In this document: positions 1 through 7,917 of the stretch, piece by piece
Layout: every line of letters begins with the position of its first letter
How positions within the stretch are numbered: position 1 is the first letter of the stretch
DNA from: Anaerolineales bacterium
GTDB taxonomy: Bacteria; Chloroflexota; Anaerolineae; Anaerolineales; UBA11657
Reading direction: 5' to 3'
Assembly (NCBI GenBank): GCA_022450585.1
Contig: JAKUPR010000002.1
Span: forward strand, 61,415 to 106,941
Length of the DNA stretch: 45,527 nt
Notes under the pieces: generated by a model
The model's input: only the letters and a program-made list of their open reading frames with translations
The model's database searches: none
What the model was told of the DNA's origin: nothing
Position numbers and translations under genes: made by a program

Positions 1-328
1 TGAGCAAGGCTTGGATAATTGTATCGTCGGCAGTTTCCGCCAGGCGAGGATGCCTTGGCAGCCCGCTGATAGTCCGACCAGATCGGGTTATCCCGCCAAA
101 TACAAAACAACTTTCCCCTGCTAGATGTACCACTGCATCTGTTCTCTCTAATTCAAGTTCCCAACCTGATGTGTTGATGCCGTCCCAGTATAGTACCTGT
201 GCTCCGGAGGGAACTGCTATGTTTCCGGCATGACGACTGAGGATGGTAACAGTGTGACCATCGCCAAGTAGATTTCTTGTAAGTGCCTGGCCAACTAGGC
301 CACTACCGCCTGGGATAAGTATGTGCAT
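1..328 (-). CDS. TIGR01777-type NAD(P)-dependent epimerase/oxidoreductase, 3' end outside window
   Basis: Only the N-terminal 109 residues are present, because the gene runs leftward off the window. The protein opens with MHILIPGGSGLVGQAL, a Rossmann dinucleotide-binding loop of the GGxGxxG type, and reaches the DAVVHLAGES segment typical of the TIGR01777 (YfcH/SulA-like) branch of extended short-chain dehydrogenases. After LAGES the residues fit the family less well, but the frame stays open, so I see no firm frameshift. The start is the ATG whose complement lies at 326-328. It follows the ALDH gene on the same strand after 25 bases and is probably co-transcribed. TIGR01777 proteins often associate with SRPBCC domains, and one is encoded about 9 kb away (9468-9920). 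The substrate is unknown. Confidence 0.75.
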   Translation of the reverse strand, partial: MHILIPGGSGLVGQALTRNLLGDGHTVTILSRHAGNIAVPSGAQVLYWDGINTSGWELELERTDAVVHLAGESCFVFGGITRSGRTISGLPRHPRLAETADDTIIQALL

Positions 329-353
329 GGTATTGTTTCACCTATTGCCCTGT

Positions 354-1895
354 TTAATTATTGTTTTGCCGGTCAGTTGTAAACTTAATGCCTTGAGCCA
401 GTGGCAATTCTTTTGTCCAGTTGATAGTGGTAGTTTGGCGTCTCATATAACCTTTCCATGCGTCTGATCCGGCTTCGCGTCCGCCCCCGGTGTCTTTCTC
501 GCCGCCGAAGGCACCGCCAATTTCAGCGCCTGAGGTCCCTATATTGACATTGGCTATGCCGCAGTCGGATCCGCCGACGGAAAGGAATCTCTCGGCTGTG
601 TTGAGGTTGCAAGTGAAAATCGCACTGGAGAGTCCTTGCGGCACCGAGTTATGAATGGCAATTGCCTCGGTCAAATCTCTGTATTCCATGACATACAGGA
701 TGGGCGCGAATGTCTCCTCACATACCAGTTTGGACTGATGTGGCATACGCACGATTGCTGGCTGAACAAAATAGGGGCCTAGCTTGGTCAAATGCTTCCC
801 ACCGTAGACTATTTGACCACCGTTTGCAGAGACCTCATCGAGTGCAGTCATCATGTCTTCAACTGCCTTAGCATGAACCAATGGCCCCATCAAGATGTCA
901 TTCTGGAGCGGGTTGCCTATCTGTATTTGATTATATGTGTTAACAAGACGTTCCGTCAATTGGTTTGCGATTGAGTGATGAACGATTAGTCGGCGAGTAC
1001 TTGTGCATCGTTGACCGCTGGTACCTATTGCGCCAAATGCTATGGCTTGTACCGTCAGGTCGAGATCTGCGTCGGGGGCTACGATAATTCCGTTGTTGCC
1101 GCCTAGTTCTAGGATTGAGCGACCTAGGCGTGCCGCAACCTGTTTCCCTACCTGGCGACCAGTACTAACCGAACCAGTGAAGGAAATGAGCGGGAAGCGC
1201 GCGTCGTTTACCAACCTACTTCCTGTGCTTGGTCCATCACCTACTATTAGATTGAATACGCCCGCAATGTTGTGATCAGACATCACCATGTTGGCTATGT
1301 GCTGCACTGCTATTGCTGTAAGAGGTGTGATTTCGGATGGTTTCCAGACTACAGTGTTGCCGCAGACAGCAGCGATTGCAGCATTCCAAGCCCAGGGTGC
1401 CCCAGGAAAATTAACGGCGGTGCTCACTCCTGTAGGTCCAAGTGGATGCCACAGCTCATACATGCCGTGGCCCTGTCTTTCCGAATGCATGGTGCGGCCG
1501 TAGAGTTGTCGGGAAAGACCGACAGCAAAATCGCATATGTCAATCATCTCCTGTACCTCGCCGATGCCTTCCGCACGAATCTTTCCCATCTCTAGAGCAA
1601 TCAACTCTCCCAATGGTTCTACATGTTCACGCAGTGCGTTGCCCATGTCTCGCACAAACTGGCCCCTGATTGGAGCAGGGCGCTCACTCCATGCTCGGAA
1701 TGCACTAGTAGCTTGTTCGACAACGTGCTCATATGATTGATGGCCAGCTGCCTGCACACTAGCTAGTGGCTGCCCGTCGGTTGGGTTAATTGAAACTACA
1801 GTAGCTCCGGAGTTGTCACTAACCCATCCATTTGTACCATAACAGGCACCGTGGTTAGTTCCGTCAACTCGCAGTTTTTGTAGAAGCTTGTACAT
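354..1895 (-). CDS. amaB: ALDH7-family aldehyde dehydrogenase (probable alpha-aminoadipic semialdehyde / piperideine-6-carboxylate dehydrogenase)
   Basis: This NAD(P)-dependent dehydrogenase probably oxidises alpha-aminoadipic semialdehyde to aminoadipate in lysine/pipecolate breakdown. Numbering from the ATG at 1895 (513 aa), the general-base glutamate is about E263 in LELGGNN and the nucleophile about C297 in SGQRCTSTRR. FTGS lies near 239-242. The C-terminal block GAEIGGAFGGEKDTGGGREAG followed by TTTINWTKELPLAQGIKF is diagnostic of ALDH7 rather than other ALDH classes. The open frame extends eight codons upstream to a TTG at 1919. I prefer the ATG because family alignment starts there, although no good ribosome binding site is visible for either. 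It lies just downstream of the HlyD-like gene on the same strand. The exact substrate is inferred from the family. Confidence 0.9.
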   Translation of the reverse strand: MYKLLQKLRVDGTNHGACYGTNGWVSDNSGATVVSINPTDGQPLASVQAAGHQSYEHVVEQATSAFRAWSERPAPIRGQFVRDMGNALREHVEPLGELIALEMGKIRAEGIGEVQEMIDICDFAVGLSRQLYGRTMHSERQGHGMYELWHPLGPTGVSTAVNFPGAPWAWNAAIAAVCGNTVVWKPSEITPLTAIAVQHIANMVMSDHNIAGVFNLIVGDGPSTGSRLVNDARFPLISFTGSVSTGRQVGKQVAARLGRSILELGGNNGIIVAPDADLDLTVQAIAFGAIGTSGQRCTSTRRLIVHHSIANQLTERLVNTYNQIQIGNPLQNDILMGPLVHAKAVEDMMTALDEVSANGGQIVYGGKHLTKLGPYFVQPAIVRMPHQSKLVCEETFAPILYVMEYRDLTEAIAIHNSVPQGLSSAIFTCNLNTAERFLSVGGSDCGIANVNIGTSGAEIGGAFGGEKDTGGGREAGSDAWKGYMRRQTTTINWTKELPLAQGIKFTTDRQNNN

Positions 1896-1929
1896 GTTTT
1901 TCTGCGAACGATTCGCCAATCACTCAGAA

Positions 1930-3993
1930 TTAGTCTGAAGGCGGGAAGGTCACTACCATAGTCATTCCCCACCTCAAACGCGGGTCGCTTTCTTCCAGAC
2001 TCACCGTAACAGTGTAGGTAACATCGCCTCGTTTTTCCTCATGCAGGGTGCTTATATCTGTGACGATGCCAGTAAGTTCTAGGTCTGGAAGGGCATCAGG
2101 AGTAATATTGACTCTCTGGCCTAGTGTCACTTCTGGCACTTCAATTTCGGTCAGATTGTCAGTCTCTACTTTCCAGCCGGAGAAATCTGCGACTGTAACT
2201 ACTGTTTGACCGGCCTGTAAGTAAGTATTCATCTTAAGTGATAGATCTGCGATAGCTCCGGACCAAGGTGCAAGCAGCTCGTTATGGAGAAGGTTTGCCC
2301 TTGCTGACCTCAATGATGCCAGGGCTGAACGCTCTAGCGCCAGAGCTGAATCTACGTAGATAGATGCTGATTCTTGCTGCATCTGTGCTAATTCTAATGT
2401 AACAGTCGCAGATTCATGTTGCAGTCGTGCAAGATCTAGGGTTACTGAAGCGGATGCGCGTTGCACACGTGCAACATGTAAAGCTAGTTCTGCTTGCTTC
2501 ACGCGTAGCTCAATATTCTGTGCTTGTGCGTCAGTATAATCTGCGTGCGCTTTTGCCTGGGCAAGCTGTGCCTCGGCTAACTCTTTTTCGTCAGGATCGA
2601 TACCATCCTGCAGTTTGCTTGAGCGCTTGCGTGCATCATCCAATTGTGCTTGGGCCAGGGTAATATCAGTGCGTAACTGCTGCGTCGATAAAGATACTGA
2701 TTCGGGCAAGGCCGGATCCGCAGCGGATTGCCCCGCTGCTGCGAGTATACCTTCTCGGCTGTACTTCTCGCTCTGTACCCAGTCCAGATTGCGCTCTACT
2801 CTTTCCAGCTCCATTTGGGCTTCTCTAATGGCTTCATCGTTCTGCAGTCTTGCTTTCTTTAACTCCAGGACTGCCTCGTCGTATTGCGAGACTGCATCTC
2901 TATAATCCTCTTGCGCGTCTACTAGAGTGGATGTACGGCTGTCGACTGTGACCTTGCGATTAGAGTCGCATGTCCAAGTGACTTTGGTTACTATACTGGA
3001 GTAACTGGAGAGTAACTCATCGGCAATCCAGTTTGGTACATCATATATGTTGTCAGCTTCGTAAGTTTTTGACCTGTATGTTAGCTTCTCGCTAAATTCT
3101 AATTTGGTTGTGCTGTCATTGTCAGTCGCTAGCTCATTATTGCATCCCGGCAACGCTTTTTCTACATTAGTCATGAACTCCTGCTCGTCATCAGCAAGTT
3201 CTTTGGCTCTGTCGACTGCATCAGTTAGTAGGCCGATATCTACAATGGAGCTGCTGTATTGTAGTTCCTGCAACATATTTTCAGCTTTTATTACTTGCTG
3301 CTGGTAATAATTTAAGTCTGGTTGGTCGACTACTAACAAAGCATCTTCCGCGATTTGAAGTTGCTTTTGCGCCTGTTGAATCTCACTTTCGATTTGTGCT
3401 GGTGTCAGCCTTGCAGCATCGCGAAGAGAATCTAGAGTTTGTTGTGCCCTGATTGTTTCCAGTACGGTTTGTGCGCGTTCGAGTGAGAGCTGCGGGCCTT
3501 CCAGCTGTACTTGGGCAAGATTGTGTTCAGCTCTTTGTATTTCGGCATCCGCTTGGTCCAGGTTATGTTCTGCTTGTTGGATGTTGGCGTTCGTTTCCTC
3601 CAAAGCGAGTTCAGATTGCTGGATGCGGTATTGGGCTTCTTCCAATCCTAGTTCGGTTTGTTGTAGGTCCACACCAGCTTGTTCAACATTTGCCGACGCT
3701 TGTGCGAATGCCGCATCCAGCTGTGATTCGTTATCCAAACGAGCAATTGGTTGTCCTGCTGTGACCACATCTCCCTCCTGTGCGAGAATCTCTGTCACAC
3801 GTCCCGGCATCCCGAATGCCAAATCAATGTAGCGTTCCGGAACCAATTGACCTTCTGCCAACACCCCATAATCTTGTGATATAGCAGGAATAATGACGGA
3901 TTCCGAAGGAGGGCTATCCTCTTGTTGGCATCCGATTATTCCTGCTGCGCATACAATTGTTATTACTGAATGAATTATGTTTTTGTTTTGCAT
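1930..3993 (-). CDS. HlyD/MacA-type periplasmic adaptor lipoprotein with a long coiled-coil hairpin
   Basis: A 687-residue membrane-fusion (adaptor) protein, probably linking an inner-membrane transporter to the cell exterior. A hydrophobic leader ends in IIGC (C22), a plausible lipobox, so a lipid-anchored protein is likely. Residues about 55-88 (GRVTEILAQEGDVVTAGQPIARL) and 572-605 form the split biotinyl-lipoyl-like domain. A beta-barrel region with GMTMVV follows near the C-terminus. The hairpin between them is very long (about 90-570) and made partly of 14-residue repeats (109-164 and about 510-555). Between its arms sits a non-coiled module of about 65 residues with C284 and C342. No transporter is adjacent, but an FtsX/DevC-type permease and ATPase pair lies at 10292-12228 and could be the partner (inference). 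Confidence 0.85.
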   Translation of the reverse strand: MQNKNIIHSVITIVCAAGIIGCQQEDSPPSESVIIPAISQDYGVLAEGQLVPERYIDLAFGMPGRVTEILAQEGDVVTAGQPIARLDNESQLDAAFAQASANVEQAGVDLQQTELGLEEAQYRIQQSELALEETNANIQQAEHNLDQADAEIQRAEHNLAQVQLEGPQLSLERAQTVLETIRAQQTLDSLRDAARLTPAQIESEIQQAQKQLQIAEDALLVVDQPDLNYYQQQVIKAENMLQELQYSSSIVDIGLLTDAVDRAKELADDEQEFMTNVEKALPGCNNELATDNDSTTKLEFSEKLTYRSKTYEADNIYDVPNWIADELLSSYSSIVTKVTWTCDSNRKVTVDSRTSTLVDAQEDYRDAVSQYDEAVLELKKARLQNDEAIREAQMELERVERNLDWVQSEKYSREGILAAAGQSAADPALPESVSLSTQQLRTDITLAQAQLDDARKRSSKLQDGIDPDEKELAEAQLAQAKAHADYTDAQAQNIELRVKQAELALHVARVQRASASVTLDLARLQHESATVTLELAQMQQESASIYVDSALALERSALASLRSARANLLHNELLAPWSGAIADLSLKMNTYLQAGQTVVTVADFSGWKVETDNLTEIEVPEVTLGQRVNITPDALPDLELTGIVTDISTLHEEKRGDVTYTVTVSLEESDPRLRWGMTMVVTFPPSD

Positions 3994-4317
3994 TGATTTT
4001 CCTATGTGTCAAATGTGGCGAAAATGTGCCATCGTCTTCTGATTAGATTCTACTCCCTCTGATTTTGATGCTTTCAAGTGGCCACTATGTTTCATTACGA
4101 TATATATACTCTATGTGAGCGCCAGCCTCTTCAATCTCCAGAAGAGCATTGTATCCTCTTGTCAATTCAAAAAAGTTTCCGCGAAACTTGCTAATTGTAG
4201 TCAGTAGGACACAAAGGTCAAGTGCTTTGTTCAATCCCCTTTTGTGCTATGTGCTTTTTTCATCAACTATTTTACCGTACTCTAATCTAATGGTATTCCT
4301 CGCTGTTGGAAGCACTT
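3994..4317. other. Divergent intergenic region between the HlyD-like gene and fabG
   Basis: AT-rich spacer with no credible gene. It holds a 7-bp stem with a 3-base loop at 4173-4189 (AAGTTTC, CGC, GAAACTT). Read on the minus strand the stem is followed by a run of T, so it resembles a weak terminator for leftward transcription. The promoters of the two divergent genes must lie here or just to the right, but I cannot place a convincing promoter for the HlyD-like gene. Confidence 0.4.
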
Positions 4318-4327
4318 GGGGTATAAT
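4318..4327 (+). promoter_or_regulatory. Candidate -10 element upstream of fabG
   Basis: The sequence GGGGTATAAT contains a perfect -10 hexamer at 4322-4327, with no good -35 hexamer at the usual distance. Transcription from it would begin near 4334. That would leave the upstream in-frame ATG at 4326 out of the message and favours the start codons at 4353 or 4365. Confidence 0.4.
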
Positions 4328-4364
4328 GCCGGTGCATTTTTGCCTACGAAAGGTGTATCACAAA

Positions 4365-5117
4365 TTGTCTAATAGTTTTGCGGATAAAGTAGCGGTGGTT
4401 ACCGGTGCGTCGCGTGGAATCGGTAGGGCGATTGCAGAGCGATTAGCGTCTAAGGGCGCAGTTGTTGTCGTGAATTATGCGCGCGATTCTGAAGGCGCGG
4501 CTGCAACTGTGGAATCGATATTAGCATCTGGTGCCAACGCAATCTCCTTGCAAGCAGATGTCTCTGATTTTACCGCAGCTGAGGCTTTGATTAAACGTAC
4601 TGTCAAAGAGTACGGAAAACTAGATATTTTGGTGAACAACGCAGGCATCACACGTGATCAGATTACAATGCTCATGTCTGAAGATGACTGGGACGAAGTG
4701 CTTCGCGTGAATTTGAAGAGTGTCTTTAATTGCTGTAAACCAGCTGTAAGGGCGATGATGCGTAAGCGTTATGGAAGGATAGTTAATATTAGCTCGGTTG
4801 CAGGCATAACTGGAAACGCTGGTCAGACTAATTACTCGGCCTCCAAGGCGGGCTTAATTGGATTTTCACGTGCGCTTGCGCGAGAGGTAGCAAGGCGCAA
4901 GATTACTGTCAATGTGGTCGCGCCTGGTTTGGTGCCTACGGCGTTGACCAACATTTTGCCTGAAGAGACCAAGAATGCTTCGCTAGCTGGTATTCCTATG
5001 GGTCGTTGGGGTGATCCCCTGGAAGTGGCGGATGCCGTTGTGTTTCTGGCTGGCGAGACGGCAGGTTATATTACGGGACAGGTGCTGAATGTAGACGGCG
5101 GTATGGTAATGGGATGA
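4365..5117 (+). CDS. fabG: 3-oxoacyl-[acyl-carrier-protein] reductase (FabG-type short-chain dehydrogenase)
   Basis: Reduces 3-ketoacyl-ACP to 3-hydroxyacyl-ACP with NADPH in fatty-acid elongation. The protein shows the glycine-rich cofactor loop VTGASRGIGRAI, the NNAG motif (VNNAGITRDQITMLM, very typical of FabG), the catalytic Ser/Tyr/Lys set (ISSVAG, then YSASKAG) and the C-terminal ITGQVLNVDGGMVMG. The open frame reaches back to 4149, but residues before SFADKVAVVTGAS do not look like the family. I place the start at the TTG at 4365, nine bases after AAAGGTG. This gives 250 aa, the usual FabG length. GTG at 4353 and ATG at 4326 are alternatives. A member acting on other substrates cannot be excluded, though the NAGITRD signature argues for FabG. 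Confidence 0.85.
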   Translation: MSNSFADKVAVVTGASRGIGRAIAERLASKGAVVVVNYARDSEGAAATVESILASGANAISLQADVSDFTAAEALIKRTVKEYGKLDILVNNAGITRDQITMLMSEDDWDEVLRVNLKSVFNCCKPAVRAMMRKRYGRIVNISSVAGITGNAGQTNYSASKAGLIGFSRALAREVARRKITVNVVAPGLVPTALTNILPEETKNASLAGIPMGRWGDPLEVADAVVFLAGETAGYITGQVLNVDGGMVMG

Positions 5118-5152
5118 GATGGTGATCGGATTAACTGAAAAAAATATAGGAG

Positions 5153-5164
5153 CGTTCCGGAACG
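5153..5164. repeat. 12-bp perfect palindrome between fabG and nusB
   Basis: CGTTCCGGAACG is a perfect dyad lying 36 bases after the fabG stop and about 110 bases before nusB. It could be an operator half-site pair or part of a hairpin. No T-run follows, so it is not a standard terminator. Function unknown. Confidence 0.35.
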
Positions 5165-5274
5165 TACCCAGTGTAGTGGGCTACGGGGTGCATTCGAAGT
5201 TGGGGTGTAGCTTACCGACGTATGAACTCACATCAATTCTTCGGTCACCTTGCTAATACTAGAGGTGAGAGGTC

Positions 5275-5730
5275 ATGAAATCCCGGCGCAAAGCTCGATG
5301 CCTAGCTCTGCAAGTACTTTATGAAGTGGATTGCAGCGGACATATTCTTGAGGAGGCATTTGTGCACCAGCGGGCAGTGTCTGCCCTAACAGACATCCAA
5401 GCAGCCTTTGCTCTACGGATAGCGGAGGGCGCTTGGGGGAAGCGCGCCTGGTTGGACCAGGTGATCCATCGTCATGCTCCGGAGTGGCCACTCTCGCAGA
5501 TGGCTTATATAGATCGTAACGTGCTGCGAATTGCTATTTGGGAATTTGCTGTTAGCGGTGAGACGCCATTGAAGGTGGCAATTAATGAAGCCGTGGAACT
5601 TTCCAAGCGATTCGGAAGTGATTCATCTGCGCGTTTCGTCAACGGAGTTCTGGGTACGTTGGCTGCGAAAGAGAATGACGTATGTCAGATGCTGGCGGCA
5701 AAGATTAAGAAAGAAACTGCAGAGATATGA
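5275..5730 (+). CDS. nusB: Transcription antitermination factor NusB
   Basis: NusB binds the boxA RNA with S10 (NusE) and supports antitermination on rRNA operons. The 151-residue protein starts with the family hallmark SRRKARCLALQVLYEVD. It carries the C-terminal block IDRNVLRIAIWEF, then PLKVAINEAVELSKRFGSDSSARFVNGVLGTL, the signature of the all-helical NusB fold. The ATG follows GAGAGGT with good spacing. Its stop overlaps the start of the tatA gene by four bases (ATGA), implying translational coupling with the Tat genes. Confidence 0.95.
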   Translation: MKSRRKARCLALQVLYEVDCSGHILEEAFVHQRAVSALTDIQAAFALRIAEGAWGKRAWLDQVIHRHAPEWPLSQMAYIDRNVLRIAIWEFAVSGETPLKVAINEAVELSKRFGSDSSARFVNGVLGTLAAKENDVCQMLAAKIKKETAEI

Positions 5731-6152
5731 ACGGAATCGGTGGTATTGGTGGCTGGGAATTACTGCTAGTGGCGGTTATTGCTATGCTTGTGCTTGGACC
5801 AGAGCATATGGTAAAACATGCTTACCGGTTTGGACGCTGGGCACGTAAATTCTCGGGGTATTGGCAGGAGGCAGTGGGTGCTTTTCGAGAACAACTCAAG
5901 GACATAGAAAAAGAAGCAGTTGACGGCGCTGATTTACCCAACCTAAATGAGTTGAAGGATTTGGCTGCTGAGATGCGTCTAGATGATGAGTTAGCCGGCA
6001 TTTCTGGGCAATCTGTATCAGGCGATGCCTCGAGTCATAAACCGGAGACTAGTTTGCCGGAAGGTGGTGTCGCAGATGAAATTGCAAACGATACCCATAA
6101 AACTGAAACTAAAGAAACTTCGTCGTACACTGCATGGCGTCCTTCTAAATGA
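5727..6152 (+). CDS. tatA: Sec-independent translocase subunit TatA/TatB
   Basis: Membrane component of the twin-arginine pathway, which exports folded proteins. The 141-residue chain has the expected single N-terminal membrane helix (about residues 9-24), a GPE hinge, and an amphipathic helix (about 28-65, KHAYRFGRWARKFSGYW). A polar, poorly ordered tail follows. The GPE turn and the long tail are closer to TatB than to a minimal TatA. With only one such gene beside tatC, it may serve both roles. It overlaps nusB by four bases and is nine bases ahead of tatC. Confidence 0.9.
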   Translation: MNGIGGIGGWELLLVAVIAMLVLGPEHMVKHAYRFGRWARKFSGYWQEAVGAFREQLKDIEKEAVDGADLPNLNELKDLAAEMRLDDELAGISGQSVSGDASSHKPETSLPEGGVADEIANDTHKTETKETSSYTAWRPSK

Positions 6153-6161
6153 GCCCGAAAA

Positions 6162-6908
6162 ATGAGCACAAGTAATTTGAAATCTGAAAGTGCTAGTCGC
6201 AGGATGCCGCTGCTCCAGCACCTTGCTGAGTTACGGAACCGTATCTTGTGGTCTGCATTAGCGATTGCCTTAACATCTGGCGTAAGCTTCTGGTTTGCCG
6301 ATGAGGTCATACAAATGCTGATTAGGCCATATGGCGGCTTACTTCAGGTGATTGAGCCTACTGAAGGATTTGCTGTCTTCCTGCGGGTTGGCCTAACCGG
6401 TGGCATAGCATTGGCCTCTCCACTACTTATTTATCAGGTACTGTCTTTTATCTCCCCGGGACTTACAAGCCGGGAGCGTCGTGTTCTTATTGGAGTAGTG
6501 CCGGGCGCGTTGCTACTTTATGGGGCAGGTGCATCCTTTGCTTGGTTTCTAATGATTCCAGCAGCGACTGATTTTCTGAGCAAATTCATGTCTGATATTT
6601 TCGTGGTGAATTGGACATCACGTGCCTTCGTCAAGTTTGTCCTTTCCATTACATTGTGGATAGGTGTGGCTTTCGAGATGCCGTTAGTGCTGATGTTTCT
6701 TGCTTGGCTAGGGGCTGTTACGCCGAAAAAGCTGCTTCGGGGATGGAGGTTAGCTGTTGTGATTATTGCAATAGTGGCGGCTGCTATTACTCCGACGATC
6801 GATCCGTTTAACATGCTGCTTGTAATGGCTCCTCTTTTCACTCTTTACCTTTTTAGTGTCGTACTGACCATACTTCCATATAAAGCTAGGCAACGAAAAC
6901 TGTCCTAA
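6162..6908 (+). CDS. tatC: Sec-independent protein translocase TatC
   Basis: TatC is the twin-arginine signal-peptide receptor of the Tat complex. The 248-residue protein begins with PLLQHLAELRNRILW, the conserved cytoplasmic N-terminal motif with its key glutamate. It then shows six hydrophobic segments. The FAVFLRVGLTGGIALASPLLIYQ loop and helix and the late SPTIDPFNMLLVMAPLFTLY-like segment (here TPTIDPFNMLLVMAPLFTLY) are diagnostic. It directly follows the TatA/B gene, forming a compact Tat cassette downstream of nusB. A strong hairpin with a T-rich tail follows (6930-7007). Confidence 0.96.
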   Translation: MSTSNLKSESASRRMPLLQHLAELRNRILWSALAIALTSGVSFWFADEVIQMLIRPYGGLLQVIEPTEGFAVFLRVGLTGGIALASPLLIYQVLSFISPGLTSRERRVLIGVVPGALLLYGAGASFAWFLMIPAATDFLSKFMSDIFVVNWTSRAFVKFVLSITLWIGVAFEMPLVLMFLAWLGAVTPKKLLRGWRLAVVIIAIVAAAITPTIDPFNMLLVMAPLFTLYLFSVVLTILPYKARQRKLS

Positions 6909-6929
6909 CACAAAATTTGTGCCACGCGC

Positions 6930-7007
6930 TATAATGCTGATAGCCATGCCGGATTATCTGGTAAGCGGTGCCCCCCCGCTCAGGCTAGCCCGGCGTGGTC
7001 TTTTCTT
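6930..7007 (+). ncRNA. Candidate structured RNA or terminator downstream of tatC
   Basis: A TATAAT hexamer (6930-6935) precedes a two-tier stem-loop. The outer stem pairs 6943-6952 (GCCATGCCGG) with 6990-6999 (CCGGCGTGGT), ten pairs including two G-U. The inner stem pairs AGCGG 6964-6968 with CCGCT 6976-6980 around a C-rich loop, plus CTG 6958-6960 with CAG 6981-6983. A T-rich stretch (6999-7007) follows. It could simply be the terminator of the nusB-tat operon. The -10-like element just before it allows a short separate RNA. No known family was recognised. Confidence 0.45.
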
Positions 7008-7102
7008 GCCGTCTCATACTTCTGCATGGTGTTACTTAGATGTGATGTGCACCTGAGGTAAAATGGTGAGTTCAATGTCTTTTTTCTCCCAAATGGATTC
7101 TT

Positions 7103-7891
7103 ATGGATGACGTGACTTCGCAAAACCTGCTGTCACCGCGGCCTCTTGAGCCTCGTAAGAATGCGATTATCATTGGTGCTTCATCTGGAATAGGCGAGGC
7201 ACTGGCGCGTCGTCTCGCAAAGGAGGGCTACGCTCTGGCGTTGGTTGCGAGACGTGAGAATCTATTGCGTCGTCTGTGTGAGGAAATAAATGCCGATGGT
7301 TCCCATCAAGCAATTTATTTCGTACATGATGTGCTTGTCACCGTGGATGTACCGAATCTATTTCAGAAAGCGTGTGCGGTTCTGGGAGGTTTAGACCTGT
7401 TCGTATACAGTGCAGGTGTACAGTACCCCAATGATGCTAACAGTTTTAGTGGCGAAAATGATTCTCATACTTTTAGTGTAAATTTGATTGGCGCTGCTAC
7501 ATGGTTGAATATGGCAGCAGAGCGTTTTCAGATTGCTGGCTCTGGACATATCGTTGGTATTGGTAGTGTAGCTGGTGATCGTGGTAGACGTGGTATGCCT
7601 GCGTACACGGCATCTAAAGCGGGTCTACATACTTATCTAGAGGGTTGGCGAAATAGGCTTTCTCGATATGGTGTGACTGTCACGACCGTGAAGCCTGGTC
7701 AGGTGGCAACTGCGCTCCTGAAAAATGCGGATCGGGAGCGCAATCCTATCTCTGCAGAAACCGCTGCCGAATTGATTTGGAAGGCCATCAAGCGGCGTCG
7801 AACTATCGCCTATGTGCCTGCGCGCTGGGCATTCGTGGGATGGGTGATCCAGCATCTGCCCGGTTTTATATTTCGACGTCTGAATATCTGA
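7103..7891 (+). CDS. Short-chain dehydrogenase, DprE2-like
   Basis: A 262-residue classical SDR with the cofactor loop IIGASSGIGEALA, the SAG motif (FVYSAGVQ) and the catalytic Ser...Tyr-x3-Lys (IGSVAGDRGRRGMPAYTASKAG). The C-terminal extension with KRRRTIAYVPARWAFVGWVIQHLP and its hydrophobic segment is reminiscent of DprE2, the keto-reductase that completes 2'-epimerisation of decaprenyl-phospho-ribose to arabinose in mycobacteria. The next gene, 14-26 bases downstream, encodes a DprE1-like flavin oxidase, which supports that pairing. Substrate and product outside Actinobacteria are not known. Assignment beyond SDR rests on context. Confidence 0.75.
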   Translation: MDDVTSQNLLSPRPLEPRKNAIIIGASSGIGEALARRLAKEGYALALVARRENLLRRLCEEINADGSHQAIYFVHDVLVTVDVPNLFQKACAVLGGLDLFVYSAGVQYPNDANSFSGENDSHTFSVNLIGAATWLNMAAERFQIAGSGHIVGIGSVAGDRGRRGMPAYTASKAGLHTYLEGWRNRLSRYGVTVTTVKPGQVATALLKNADRERNPISAETAAELIWKAIKRRRTIAYVPARWAFVGWVIQHLPGFIFRRLNI

Positions 7892-7917
7892 ATATAGGTC
7901 TGTCGGTGAAATCTGCC

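Noticed and set aside
4149-4364. 72-residue N-terminal extension of FabG from the longest open frame
   Set aside because: The residues are hydrophobic and unlike the family, a -10 element lies within the stretch, and a ribosome site supports a start near 4365.
5222-5278. 18-codon frame ending in ATGA overlap with the nusB start, possible leader peptide
   Set aside because: No Shine-Dalgarno sequence precedes its ATG, and it has no regulatory codon run or linked terminator. Overlap with nusB is probably chance.
7777-7917. Longest-frame start of the DprE1-like oxidase overlapping the SDR gene
   Set aside because: The first 47 residues are the out-of-frame reading of the SDR 3' end; homology begins after ATG 7918.
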